Shown here piece by piece: positions 28,655 through 36,073 of a stretch of 42,495 nt of DNA; the stretch's first letter is position 1; each line of letters opens with the position of its first letter. The position numbers and the translations under genes are program-made. Origin of the DNA: Bacteroidales bacterium (GTDB taxonomy: Bacteria; Bacteroidota; Bacteroidia; Bacteroidales; GCA-2748055); the NCBI GenBank assembly GCA_021740585.1, contig JAIOZM010000032.1, positions 1-42,495 on the forward strand, written 5' to 3'. The notes under the pieces are model-generated. The model was not told the DNA's origin and searched no databases. It saw nothing but the letters and a program-made list of their open reading frames with translations.

Positions 28655-29515
28655 ATGAAAAGGATATTTAATTATATTATCCCAATAGTTTTTCTTAGTC
28701 TTTTATCTGCCACAGCATTTTCGCAAGGTGAATTAGATACACAGGCAAAAATTCTCTATAAAAACGAAAGAAGTTTTGGTGTTTTTTTGAACTCTAACGG
28801 GCTTCAGGGTGACTTTAGCTTTGCAAAGCGAATTAATGCAAGAAATCACAGTTTGTATCAAATAGAATTACTCACCCTTAAAAATCCAAAGGAAATAAAG
28901 ATTTCCAATAGTTATTATACGAATAAGGGTTTTGTTTTTGGTAAAACGAATAATTTCCTGGAAATAAAAGCTCAATGGGGCAAACAAACTGAAGTATACA
29001 GAAAAAATGATGCGAGTGGTATTTCTGTGAAGTATTTTTATACCATAGGCCCCACGATTGGTATTCTTAAACCCATATATTACGAAATTCTCTATGCCAC
29101 CGGTGTCCCATGGGAAGTATATACCAAAGTTGAAAAATTTTCCACTTCCGTTCATCAAACTAATATTTATGGAAAAGCCTCCTTTTTAAAGGGTGTGAAC
29201 GAAATTTCTTTTATACCGGGAGCTTCTGGGAAATTTGGATTCAATTTTGAATATTCAAAGGACAATAAAAGTATTAATGCACTTGAATTTGGCATAGGCG
29301 CTGATATCTTCCCTAAAAACATACCCATCATGGCCATGGAAACCAACCAGTTTTTTTACCTGAATTTCTTTGCCGGTTACCGCTTTGGCAGAGTTATTGA
29401 TGCCAGTGAAGCTTCTCAGGCCAGGAAATTCAAAGAAAAAAGTGAAAACAATAAGAAAATTCGCACGATCAATAAGGAGCAAAAAAAGGCCGCCAGGCTG
29501 GAGGATGAATTTTAG
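28655..29515 (+). CDS. Putative outer-membrane beta-barrel protein
   Basis: A 286-residue precursor; I start at ATG 28655 (MKRIFNYIIPIVFLSLLSATAFSQ), which gives a clean signal peptide cleaved near residue 24. The frame is open from 28640. The mature part alternates polar and hydrophobic residues in short strands (RSFGVFLNSNGLQGDFSFAKRI, NHSLYQIELLTL, FLEIKAQWGKQTEVY, SVKYFYTIGPTIGILKPIYYEILY). It has the barrel-like FFYLNFFAGYRFGRV near 245-260. Unusually, the last 30 residues are a highly charged Lys/Glu/Arg tail (KFKEKSENNKKIRTINKEQKKAARLEDEF) after the last strand. The 276 bases before it hold only the spacer after the small lipoprotein, in which I see no gene. No family recognised. Confidence 0.7.
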   Translation: MKRIFNYIIPIVFLSLLSATAFSQGELDTQAKILYKNERSFGVFLNSNGLQGDFSFAKRINARNHSLYQIELLTLKNPKEIKISNSYYTNKGFVFGKTNNFLEIKAQWGKQTEVYRKNDASGISVKYFYTIGPTIGILKPIYYEILYATGVPWEVYTKVEKFSTSVHQTNIYGKASFLKGVNEISFIPGASGKFGFNFEYSKDNKSINALEFGIGADIFPKNIPIMAMETNQFFYLNFFAGYRFGRVIDASEASQARKFKEKSENNKKIRTINKEQKKAARLEDEF

Positions 29516-29605
29516 CTTATTCTTTTCATGTATTAGAAGCATTCAACTTTTCTTTTTTTTTAATTTTTTAATTCACTATAATTGCGCTTCATTAAATCTA
29601 CGATA

Positions 29606-30964
29606 ATGGTGACAATTCCTGCCGGAGAAAGAGATAGTTTTGGAAGTACAATAGGTGTAATAGCTGCAGCTGCCGGTTCTGCCGTGGGTCTCGGAAATAT
29701 ATGGAGATTCCCCTATGTTTTGGGTGAAAATGGTGGCGGTGCATTCTTGCTAATATATCTGGGTTTTATTCTTGCAATAGGATTTCCGGTAATGTTGACT
29801 GAATTCACTATTGGTCGTCGCGCGCAAAGAAATGCATTAGGATCATTTAAGAAGCTTGCTCCTGGTAAACCCTGGTATCTGATTGGATTAATGGGGATAG
29901 TTGCAGCATTTTTAATTCTTGCATTTTATAGTACTATAGCCGGTTGGACACTGGAATACCTTTATGAGTCAATTACCAACGGATTTAGTGGGAAATCATC
30001 AGTTGAATTAAAGAATTCTTTTGAAAGCTTTCAGGCTGCCCCCTTCAGACCAGTTTTTTGGCAATTTATATTTATGTTCCTTACCGGATATATTGTATTC
30101 TCCGGTGTAAAGAATGGGATAGAAAAATATACAAAAGTCCTTATGCCGATTCTATTGCTTATAATAATTATAATTAGTGTTCGTTCGCTTACTCTGGAAG
30201 GATCAAGGGAAGGACTCATATTTTTGTTTAAACCCGATTTTTCCAAAATAAGCTGGAGTGTTGTTCTCGACGCACTTGGACAAGCTGCTTTTTCCCTAAG
30301 TATAGGAATGGGAACTTTAATAACCTATGGCTCATACATTAATAAATCAAATAATCTTCCCAGAACGGCATTCCAAGTCTCCGCCATAGATACCTTTATT
30401 GCCATTTTAGCAGGGATTATGATATTCCCTGCCGTTTTTGCTTTCAATATTGATCCTGCTGAAGGATCAGGTTTGGTATTTATTGTACTGCCGAATATTT
30501 TTCAGCAAATGCCCGGAGGATATTTCTTCGCTATATTATTTTTTACGCTTTTAGCCATTGCAGCTCTTACATCAACAGTATCTGTACTTGAGGTTGTGGT
30601 AGCCTATTTTTCTGAAGAATTAAATCTTAGCCGCAAGAAGGCAACCATTATTGGTTCTGTAGCCATTTCTGTTGTTGGGATTTTTGCAACCCTTTCCTTT
30701 GGTCCGCTCGCTAAGTATAAATTATTGGATAAGACAATATTTGGATGGTTCGATTATCTCTCAGCCAATATACTTTTACCGCTGGGTGCTATTTTTATAG
30801 TCTTGTTTGCAGGCTGGTACCTTGGTAGAAAAAATGTACTTGATGAAATAAGCAATGGTGGATTACTAAAAATAAGAATCATCTCAGTCTTTATGTTTAT
30901 TATTAAGTTTCTGGCTCCAATAGCTATTACTGCTGTTTTTATTTACGGCTTAGGCTTAATGTAA
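29606..30964 (+). CDS. Sodium-dependent transporter, NSS/SNF family
   Basis: A 452-residue protein with about 11-12 membrane segments. The sodium- and substrate-binding first helix is FGSTIGVIAAAAGSAVGLGNIWRFPYVLGENGGGAFLLIYL (about 9-48). WTLEYLYESI, GQAAFSLSIGMGTLITYGSYI (about 225-245) and ALTSTVSVLEVVVAYFSEE (about 310-328) are also of the LeuT fold. Bacterial NSS proteins import amino acids with Na+; which amino acid is not visible. I start at ATG 29606 (MVTIPAGERDSFGS). The TTG at 29582 in the same frame would add eight residues and is less likely. No regulator or catabolic gene is linked. Confidence 0.9.
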   Translation: MVTIPAGERDSFGSTIGVIAAAAGSAVGLGNIWRFPYVLGENGGGAFLLIYLGFILAIGFPVMLTEFTIGRRAQRNALGSFKKLAPGKPWYLIGLMGIVAAFLILAFYSTIAGWTLEYLYESITNGFSGKSSVELKNSFESFQAAPFRPVFWQFIFMFLTGYIVFSGVKNGIEKYTKVLMPILLLIIIIISVRSLTLEGSREGLIFLFKPDFSKISWSVVLDALGQAAFSLSIGMGTLITYGSYINKSNNLPRTAFQVSAIDTFIAILAGIMIFPAVFAFNIDPAEGSGLVFIVLPNIFQQMPGGYFFAILFFTLLAIAALTSTVSVLEVVVAYFSEELNLSRKKATIIGSVAISVVGIFATLSFGPLAKYKLLDKTIFGWFDYLSANILLPLGAIFIVLFAGWYLGRKNVLDEISNGGLLKIRIISVFMFIIKFLAPIAITAVFIYGLGLM

Positions 30965-31105
30965 TCTTCTCACGGATATCCTGCTAATTCAAGAATTTTA
31001 CCATTCGTAAAAATCTGGAATGCGAAAAAATCTTTTGAAACGAACGGGATTTGGAATTTTATGACTACTGCAAAAATATTGCAGTGCTCTGTTGTAAATT
31101 TATGC

Positions 31106-32002
31106 ATGATAAAATTCCTGAAAGAGTATTTTAACTATTCTGTTAAAGAGCTCGGGCCTCTTTATTTTATTATAATTCTATTATTTATTTCCATAATTAT
31201 AAGGTCTTCTTTGAGTTCTCCAGATTCGTTTGATTATATGGTAAATCATGAAATTCTTAGAAAAAATCAGGATTTTATTTCAAAACTAAGAATAGCTGAG
31301 AAGCATTCTAAAAAAGAGTTTGAAAGTAAGGAAACCCAAGAACCTGATCTCTTCTTTTTTGATCCAAATACCATTGACAAAGACCAGCTGTCAAAGCTGG
31401 GATTAGATAATAGAATTGCATCTAATCTCTTAAAATACCGCAAAGCTGGAGGAAAGTTCGTCGTTCCATCAGATTTAAAAGTTCTTTACGGTTTAAGTGA
31501 GGATTTATTTGAGAAACTCGAACCCTGGATAGAGATTAAATCTGCTGATACAAATATTGAAATCAAAGCCCAGACAATGGATAACCTAAATGATAAACCA
31601 TTAGCTATTGAATCGGATCTGAATAGCATACTCTATAAAGATTTAATTAAGTTAACCGGTGGGAATCCTAAGATAACAGGCAGGATCTTAAATTTCAGAC
31701 AATTGTTGGGAGGGTACTATTCTATGAAGCAATTATGGAATGTCTATGAAATGAACGATTCACTTTACGAGTCGTTAAATTCTGCTTTGACAGTGGACAC
31801 ACTTAAAATCCAGTCCTTATCTTTAAATAATTCTGAGTACTCTGATTTCTTAAGGCATCCATATCTAAATAAGACTCAGGTGAATCTGATAATGAAATAC
31901 AGACAATATAAAAACTCAAAAATAAGAATGAATGAATTTATAGAAAACATGATTTTACCAGATTCTACACTTAAGAAAATACTTCCATATTTAAAAGAAT
32001 AA
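31106..32002 (+). CDS. Membrane-anchored helix-hairpin-helix (ComEA-like) protein
   Basis: A 298-residue protein. One membrane segment near 14-36 (LGPLYFIIILLFISIIIRSSL) is followed by a soluble region with a clear HhH_3/ComEA-type unit: DPNTIDKDQLSKLGLDNRIASNLLKYRKAGGKFVVPSDLKVLYGL at about 92-136. At least two weaker repeats of the same kind follow (DLIKLTGGNPKITGRILNFRQLLGGYYSMKQLWNVYEM and LRHPYLNKTQVNLIMKYRQYKNSKIRMNEF). HhH units bind DNA backbones without sequence choice, and ComEA-type proteins act in DNA uptake, but no other competence gene is here. In this phylum the family is common and uncharacterised. The frame is open from 31061; I prefer the ATG at 31106 just before the membrane segment. 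Confidence 0.8.
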   Translation: MIKFLKEYFNYSVKELGPLYFIIILLFISIIIRSSLSSPDSFDYMVNHEILRKNQDFISKLRIAEKHSKKEFESKETQEPDLFFFDPNTIDKDQLSKLGLDNRIASNLLKYRKAGGKFVVPSDLKVLYGLSEDLFEKLEPWIEIKSADTNIEIKAQTMDNLNDKPLAIESDLNSILYKDLIKLTGGNPKITGRILNFRQLLGGYYSMKQLWNVYEMNDSLYESLNSALTVDTLKIQSLSLNNSEYSDFLRHPYLNKTQVNLIMKYRQYKNSKIRMNEFIENMILPDSTLKKILPYLKE

Positions 32003-32169
32003 GGAAAATTTAAGTTTTTTTCACACTTATTAATAGTAAAGTTGAGATAAATTTCATATATTTATAATTTAAGATAATAAAGACTTTATTTTGTAATCTT
32101 CTGTATATCATTTTATTACAAGTGGCAATTTTGAAAAAAATAAAGATGAAATATTTTTTTATCATTTTA

Positions 32170-32201
32170 TTTGAAAAAGAGTTTTTGAATTCATACATTT
32201 G
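32170..32201 (+). promoter_or_regulatory. Promoter of rpsU
   Basis: TTTG (32170-32173), 20 bases, TACATTTG (32194-32201). The -7 sits in the longer string CATACATTTG, repeated before tRNA-Thr (33901-33910) and before tRNA-Trp/secE (36088-36097). The rpsU start is 28 bases downstream. Confidence 0.7.
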
Positions 32202-32228
32202 CCGCTCATAAAAAAATGAATTTATATT

Positions 32229-32420
32229 ATGATAATTATTCCGGTAAAAGAAGGTGAGAACATTGAAAGAGCACTCAAAAAGTTCAAAAGAAAATTTGAG
32301 AGAACTGGTGTTATAAAGGAACTTAGGGTTCGCCAGGCGTTTATTAAGCCTTCGATTAAGAACAGGCAAAAGACACTTCGTGCTGTTTATGTGCAGAAGT
32401 TGCAGCAGGAAGAAGAATAG
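32229..32420 (+). CDS. rpsU: 30S ribosomal protein S21
   Basis: A 63-residue basic protein, MIIIPVKEGENIERALKKFKRKFERTGVIKELRVRQAFIKPSIKNRQK..., matching bS21 end to end. S21 stands near the 3' end of 16S rRNA and the anti-Shine-Dalgarno site; in Bacteroidota it helps sequester that site, in line with the lack of Shine-Dalgarno sequences on most genes here. It leads the rpsU-xerC-hpf group, with xerC 30 bases downstream. Confidence 0.97.
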   Translation: MIIIPVKEGENIERALKKFKRKFERTGVIKELRVRQAFIKPSIKNRQKTLRAVYVQKLQQEEE

Positions 32421-32450
32421 TTTCCCCGGTTTATTTATACAGGAGAATGC

Positions 32451-33356
32451 ATGGATTTAAATATCCTGCACATGATGTATAAAGAAAATTTCATTTCCTA
32501 TTTGCGCTTTGAAAAGCGATATTCGGATCATACAATTCTTGCATACGAAAATGATTTGGATCAATACGATCAATATTGTTCCGAATTCCATGGCATTAAA
32601 TCCCTGCCAGATTCCAGATTGATTCGCTTTTGGATGATCAGTATGATAGAGTCTGGTCTGTCGAACAGAAGCGCGCACAGAAAACTATCCAGTTTACGCT
32701 CTTACTCAAAATTTCTTATAAAGAAGGGTGTTATTAAAAATAATCCTGTAGATGTCGTTATTAAGCCGAAATTAAGAAAGAATTTACCTGTATTTGTTGA
32801 GAATGAAGATATTAATAATTTTCTCAATCAGCATGATTTTGGTGATGATTTTTCCGGCAAAAGAAATAAACTGATCATTGAAATATTTTTTCAAACAGGT
32901 ATTCGCCGCGCTGAGCTTATCAATCTGAACCTTAATTCTTTTAATTTTCCACTCAGGCAGCTAAGAGTCATTGGAAAGAGAAATAAAGAAAGGATAATTC
33001 CTGTCACAGATGAATTATTATCGATGGTTTATTCGTATCTTAGCCTGAGGAAAGAAACTTTTCAGGACATCGAAACTCAGTTTTTATTTTTAACAAAAAA
33101 AGGTAAACAAGTATATCCCAGAATGATTTATAGTATTGTAAATAAGTACCTGAACTTTGTCACTACGCAGGAGAAGAAAAGTCCTCATGTGCTTCGACAC
33201 AGTTTTGCTACTCATTTATTAAATAAGGGGGCTGAGTTGAACGCAATTAAAGAATTGCTTGGGCATTCCAATTTGGCAGCAACTCAAATTTATACGCATA
33301 ACAGTTTTGAAAAGTTAAAATCAATATATCACAAGGCTCATCCCAGAGCCGATTAG
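32451..33356 (+). CDS. xerC: Tyrosine recombinase XerC/XerD-type
   Basis: A 301-residue site-specific recombinase. The N-terminal SAM-like core-binding domain (about 10-100) is followed by the catalytic domain with all six active residues: Arg152 (TGIRRAEL), Lys176 (VIGKRNK), His246 and Arg249 (HVLRHSFATHLL), His272 (LGHSN) and the nucleophile Tyr281 (QIYTH). Xer proteins resolve chromosome dimers at dif at the FtsK-marked septum. Position between rpsU and hpf is the usual place of a chromosomal Xer in this phylum, so this is not a phage or transposon integrase. The ATG at 32475 is an alternative start. Confidence 0.9.
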   Translation: MDLNILHMMYKENFISYLRFEKRYSDHTILAYENDLDQYDQYCSEFHGIKSLPDSRLIRFWMISMIESGLSNRSAHRKLSSLRSYSKFLIKKGVIKNNPVDVVIKPKLRKNLPVFVENEDINNFLNQHDFGDDFSGKRNKLIIEIFFQTGIRRAELINLNLNSFNFPLRQLRVIGKRNKERIIPVTDELLSMVYSYLSLRKETFQDIETQFLFLTKKGKQVYPRMIYSIVNKYLNFVTTQEKKSPHVLRHSFATHLLNKGAELNAIKELLGHSNLAATQIYTHNSFEKLKSIYHKAHPRAD

Positions 33357-33360
33357 AAAA

Positions 33361-33366
33361 AGGAGG
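33361..33366 (+). promoter_or_regulatory. Full Shine-Dalgarno site before hpf
   Basis: AGGAGG ends 6 bases before the hpf ATG. It is the only complete Shine-Dalgarno sequence I noted at a start codon in this window, where most genes have A-rich leaders without one. Confidence 0.75.
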
Positions 33367-33372
33367 TAAATT

Positions 33373-33672
33373 ATGGATTTAAAAGTTCATTCCATTCACT
33401 TTGATGCAGATTCAAAATTGCTCGATTTTATTGACCTAAAAGTTAATAAGCTATTGCAGTTTTATGAAGACATTATTAAAGGAGAAGTTTTCTTAAGGCT
33501 TGAGAATGTTGATGACAAAGACAATAAAATTGTTGAGATCAGGCTAGAGATACCCGGGAATCCAATCTTTGCAAAAAAGCAGTGTAAAACTTTTGAAGAG
33601 GCTACAGACCTGTGTGTCGAAGCTTTAAAGAAGCAATTAAATAAAGCCAAGAGAAAACAGAGGCCGGTTTGA
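33373..33672 (+). CDS. hpf: Ribosome hibernation-promoting factor, short form (HPF/YfiA family)
   Basis: A 99-residue protein of the HPF/RaiA fold (MDLKVHSIHFDADSKLLDFIDLKVNKLLQFYED...KTFEEATDLCVEALKKQLNKAKRKQRPV). It lacks the C-terminal dimerisation domain of long HPF, so it is the short type. It binds the decoding centre of the 30S subunit and silences ribosomes in starvation or stationary phase. It starts 16 bases after the xerC stop, behind a strong Shine-Dalgarno site, and ends at a strong terminator. Clustering with rpsU is of note because both act at the 30S mRNA channel. Confidence 0.92.
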   Translation: MDLKVHSIHFDADSKLLDFIDLKVNKLLQFYEDIIKGEVFLRLENVDDKDNKIVEIRLEIPGNPIFAKKQCKTFEEATDLCVEALKKQLNKAKRKQRPV

Positions 33673-33685
33673 AAATCTAATATTG

Positions 33686-33718
33686 AAAAAACCGCCTGAT
33701 TTTATTAGGCGGTTTTTA
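33686..33718. terminator. Terminator after hpf
   Basis: AAAAACCGCCT, GATTTTATT loop, AGGCGGTTTTT: an 11-bp stem flanked by A5 and T5 tracts, 13 bases after the hpf stop. It separates the rpsU-xerC-hpf unit from the tRNA operon. Confidence 0.92.
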
Positions 33719-33880
33719 TTTGTCATCGAATTTAGTTTTAAAAATTTATATCGGATTGTAAGTATCACTTGTATAAGTATTTTATTTAATTTTAGTTGTA
33801 GTATTTAATACCGAAATGTCTGATTTTATTGACTTATTTTAACAGAATAAAAAGCTTTTTAAAAAATCATAAATATTTTT

Positions 33881-33910
33881 TTTGTTTAACTAAAATATTT
33901 CATACATTTG
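33881..33910 (+). promoter_or_regulatory. Promoter of the tRNA-tuf operon
   Basis: TTTG ending at 33884, 18 bases, TACATTTG (33903-33910): an excellent -33/-7 pair. Transcription would begin near 33916, about 37 bases before tRNA-Thr(TGT). The rest of the 280-base gap after hpf is AT-rich with no gene. Confidence 0.8.
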
Positions 33911-33952
33911 CAAACCGTTTTCGGAGGGTAATTGTCTCTGAAAAGCTGATAA

Positions 33953-34026
33953 GCCGATGTAGCTCAGTTGGTCAGAGCAGCTGATTTGTAATCAGCAGGT
34001 CGGGGGTTCGAATCCCTCCATCGGCT
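33953..34026 (+). tRNA. tRNA-Thr (anticodon TGT)
   Basis: GCCGATG/CATCGGC acceptor stem, D arm AGCTCAGTTGGTCAGAGC, anticodon stem GCTGA/TCAGC with loop TTTGTAA (anticodon TGT), T arm GGGGGTTCGAATCCCTC. CCA is not encoded. First tRNA of the operon. Confidence 0.97.
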
Positions 34027-34060
34027 CAAAAGCCGTGTTCTTTTAATGGTTTTTATTTTT

Positions 34061-34158
34061 GGGGAGATACCAAAGTGGCCAACTGGGGTCCCGAGGGTTC
34101 GGGATAAATCTGCTGACGTATCTGCTCAAAGTAATATAATATCGCTCTTTAAAATATT
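34061..34158 (+). pseudogene. tRNA-Tyr 5'-half fragment, unit 1 of a 98-bp tandem repeat
   Basis: The first 28 bases are identical to the 5' acceptor strand and D arm of the intact tRNA-Tyr at 34257. Where the tRNA has CAGACTG, the unit has the 16-base hairpin TCCCGAGGGTTCGGGA (34089-34104), which removes the 5' side of the anticodon stem and the first anticodon base. Then TAAATCTGCTG, shared with the tRNA, follows. The rest, to AAAATATT, is unrelated to tRNA and lacks any T arm or 3' acceptor strand. The fragment cannot fold as a tRNA. Confidence 0.85.
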
Positions 34159-34256
34159 GGGGAGATACCAAAGTGGCCAACTGGGGTCCCGAGGGTTCGG
34201 GATAAATCTGCTGACGTATCTGCTCAAAGTAATATAATATCGCTCTTTAAAATATT
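34159..34256 (+). pseudogene. tRNA-Tyr 5'-half fragment, unit 2 of a 98-bp tandem repeat
   Basis: Identical over 98 bases to unit 1 by direct comparison; its hairpin is at 34187-34202. It abuts the intact tRNA-Tyr, whose own first base would be the start of a third unit. The perfect identity implies a recent duplication or continued gene conversion. Confidence 0.85.
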
Positions 34257-34339
34257 GGGGAGATACCAAAGTGGCCAACTGGGGCAGACTGTAAATCTGC
34301 TGTCATACGACTTCGGAGGTTCGAATCCTTCTCTCCCCA
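34257..34339 (+). tRNA. tRNA-Tyr (anticodon GTA)
   Basis: GGGGAGA/TCTCCCC acceptor stem, D arm, anticodon stem GCAGA/TCTGC with loop CTGTAAA (GTA), a long class II variable arm (TGTCATACGACTTCG) and T arm GGAGGTTCGAATCCTTC. Discriminator A, CCA not encoded. It is the only complete copy among four tRNA-Tyr-like segments. Confidence 0.96.
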
Positions 34340-34368
34340 CGAGTTTTTTGAAAGGTTGAGTATAGATT

Positions 34369-34450
34369 ACGACTTTGGAGGTTTGAACCGAGTCCGTTTT
34401 TTCGGACGAGCTCACGAAGACCTACCGGTCGAGTAATCCTTCTCTCCCCA
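34369..34450 (+). pseudogene. tRNA-Tyr 3'-half fragment interrupted in the T loop
   Basis: Bases 34369-34387 repeat the variable-arm end and T stem of the intact tRNA with two C-to-T changes (ACGACTTTGGAGGTTTGAA). About 47 foreign bases follow (34388-34434) with a GTCCG-T6-CGGAC hairpin and a GACC/GGTC hairpin. Then the T-stem 3' strand and acceptor 3' strand resume (to 34450), and the downstream flank CGAGTTTTTTTGAAA also copies the flank of the intact gene (34340-34353). No 5' half is present. Confidence 0.82.
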
Positions 34451-34475
34451 CGAGTTTTTTTGAAAATATTTCAAC

Positions 34476-34548
34476 GCGAGAATAGCTCAGTTGGTAGAGC
34501 ACAACCCTTCCAAGGTTGGGGTCGCGAGTTCGAATCTCGTTTCTCGCT
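34476..34548 (+). tRNA. tRNA-Gly (anticodon TCC)
   Basis: GCGAGAA/TTCTCGC acceptor stem, D arm TAGCTCAGTTGGTAGAGC, anticodon stem CAACC/GGTTG with loop CTTCCAA (TCC), T arm GCGAGTTCGAATCTCGT. CCA is not encoded. Confidence 0.97.
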
Positions 34549-34573
34549 CTAGTTCGTTGAGGATAATGATGCA

Positions 34574-34687
34574 GGGTCGCGAGTCCCGAATTGAACGAAA
34601 TTTTCAATTTCATTTCAATTCGAGGATGCTCGGAAATCCAACAATCTTTGATTTTGGATTTACGGCATTCGAATCTCGTTTCTCGCT
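34574..34687 (+). pseudogene. tRNA-Gly 3'-half fragment interrupted in the T arm
   Basis: GGGTCGCGAGT (34574-34584) copies the variable loop and T-stem 5' strand of tRNA-Gly. TTCGAATCTCGTTTCTCGCT (34668-34687) copies the T loop to the discriminator. Between them are 83 bases that can fold into two hairpins: GAATTGAA/TTCAATTC (34588-34621, with an inner GAAATT/AATTTC) and AAATCCA/TGGATTT (34634-34661, with an inner AATC/GATT). No 5' half is present. Confidence 0.82.
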
Positions 34688-34752
34688 CAATTGTTGAGCT
34701 GTTTTTTAAGACAGTTCTTAAAGGTAGGGGTGAAAAATCTCTCTGAGTTCCT

Positions 34753-34824
34753 GCCGATGTAGCTCAGGGGTAGAGCGTTTCCTTGGTAAGGAAGAGGTCT
34801 CGGGTTCAATTCCCGACATTGGCT
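34753..34824 (+). tRNA. tRNA-Thr (anticodon GGT)
   Basis: GCCGATG/CATTGGC acceptor stem with one G-T pair, loop TTGGTAA (GGT), T arm TCGGGTTCAATTCCCGA. CCA is not encoded. It stands 61 bases before tuf. Confidence 0.96.
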
Positions 34825-34885
34825 CAGTATAGAAGAATGAATAAAAAATGTATGTTTAATAAAATTAATAATTAATATTTGAGTT

Positions 34886-36073
34886 ATGGCTAAAGAAAAA
34901 TTTGATAGGTCCAAACCTCACGTAAACATTGGTACAATCGGTCACGTTGATCATGGTAAGACTACCCTAACTGCTGCAATCACCCAGGTTTTAGCAAAAA
35001 AAGGATGGTCTGAAATCAGATCTTTCGATTCTATTGACAATGCTCCGGAAGAAAAGGAGAGAGGTATTACAATTAATACTGCTCACGTGGAGTATTCCAC
35101 AGCAACCCGTCACTATGCTCACGTTGATTGTCCTGGTCACGCCGACTATGTGAAGAACATGGTTACTGGTGCTGCCCAAATGGACGGTGCAATCATTGTT
35201 GTGGCTGGTACTGATGGTCCGATGCCACAAACTCGTGAACACATCCTGTTGGCACGTCAGGTTAACGTTCCTAAAATTGTTGTTTTCCTGAACAAAGTTG
35301 ACCTTGTTGACGATCCTGAACTACTCGAACTTGTTGAAATGGAAATTCGTGAACTTCTTGATTTCTACGAATTTGATGGAGATAATGCTCCTGTTATTCA
35401 CGGTTCTGCACTTGGTGCATTGAACGGAGAAGCAAAATGGGAAGAGAAAGTTATTGAGCTTATGGATGCTGTTGACACTTTTATTCCAATTCCTCCAAGG
35501 GATATGGAAAAACCTTTCCTTATGCCAGTTGAAGACGTATTCTCTATTACAGGTAGAGGAACTGTAGCAACCGGAAGAATTGAAACAGGTGTTATTAATA
35601 CCAGTGATCCAGTAGAAATTATTGGTCTTGGAGCAAATAGATTGAAATCTGTTTGTACAGGTGTTGAGATGTTCCGTAAGATTCTTGACAGAGGTGAAGC
35701 TGGCGATAATGTTGGTATTTTACTTAGAGGCATTGAAAAAACAGCCATCAAAAGAGGTATGGTTATTTCCAAGCCTGGTTCTATTAACCCTCATACCATT
35801 TTCAAGGCTGAAATTTATGTGTTGAAAAAAGAAGAAGGTGGACGTCATACTCCATTCCATAATAAATATCGTCCACAGTTCTATTTGAGAACTCTTGACG
35901 TAACAGGTGAAATTACCCTTCCTGAAGGAACAGAAATGGTTATGCCTGGTGATAACGTTACTATTACTGTAAACTTGATTTACCCAGTTGCTATCAACCA
36001 AGGACTTCGTTTTGCTATTCGTGAAGGTGGTAGAACAGTTGGTGCCGGACAGGTAATTGAAATTGTTGAGTAA
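34886..36073 (+). CDS. tuf: Translation elongation factor Tu
   Basis: A 395-residue GTPase that delivers aminoacyl-tRNA to the ribosome. Visible are G1 GHVDHGKT (19-26), G2 [10 protein letters not shown] (about 57-66), G3 [12 protein letters not shown] (about 81-92), G4 NKVD (about 136-139), and domains 2 and 3 with [13 protein letters not shown] and the C-terminal [14 protein letters not shown]. It is co-transcribed with the four tRNAs upstream, the classic tRNA-tufB arrangement, and followed by a hairpin. Confidence 0.98.
   Translation: MAKEKFDRSKPHVNIGTIGHVDHGKTTLTAAITQVLAKKGWSEIRSFDSIDNAPEEKERGITINTAHVEYSTATRHYAHVDCPGHADYVKNMVTGAAQMDGAIIVVAGTDGPMPQTREHILLARQVNVPKIVVFLNKVDLVDDPELLELVEMEIRELLDFYEFDGDNAPVIHGSALGALNGEAKWEEKVIELMDAVDTFIPIPPRDMEKPFLMPVEDVFSITGRGTVATGRIETGVINTSDPVEIIGLGANRLKSVCTGVEMFRKILDRGEAGDNVGILLRGIEKTAIKRGMVISKPGSINPHTIFKAEIYVLKKEEGGRHTPFHNKYRPQFYLRTLDVTGEITLPEGTEMVMPGDNVTITVNLIYPVAINQGLRFAIREGGRTVGAGQVIEIVE

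Noticed and set aside
32010-32369. 119-residue minus-strand ORF over the rpsU region
   Set aside because: It is antisense to rpsU and its promoter, of low complexity and with no recognisable domain.
32451-33356. Phage or integrative-element integrase near tRNA genes
   Set aside because: The rpsU-xerC-hpf context and length mark it as the chromosomal dimer-resolution Xer; no att-like duplication pairs with cargo genes. The tRNA fragments are downstream but no element genes lie between.
34046-34237. 63-residue ORF across the 98-bp units
   Set aside because: It only translates tRNA-Tyr fragments; no start context, no likeness to a protein.
34061-34339. CRISPR-like array
   Set aside because: Repeats are contiguous 98-bp units with tRNA content and no variable spacers; no cas genes in the window.
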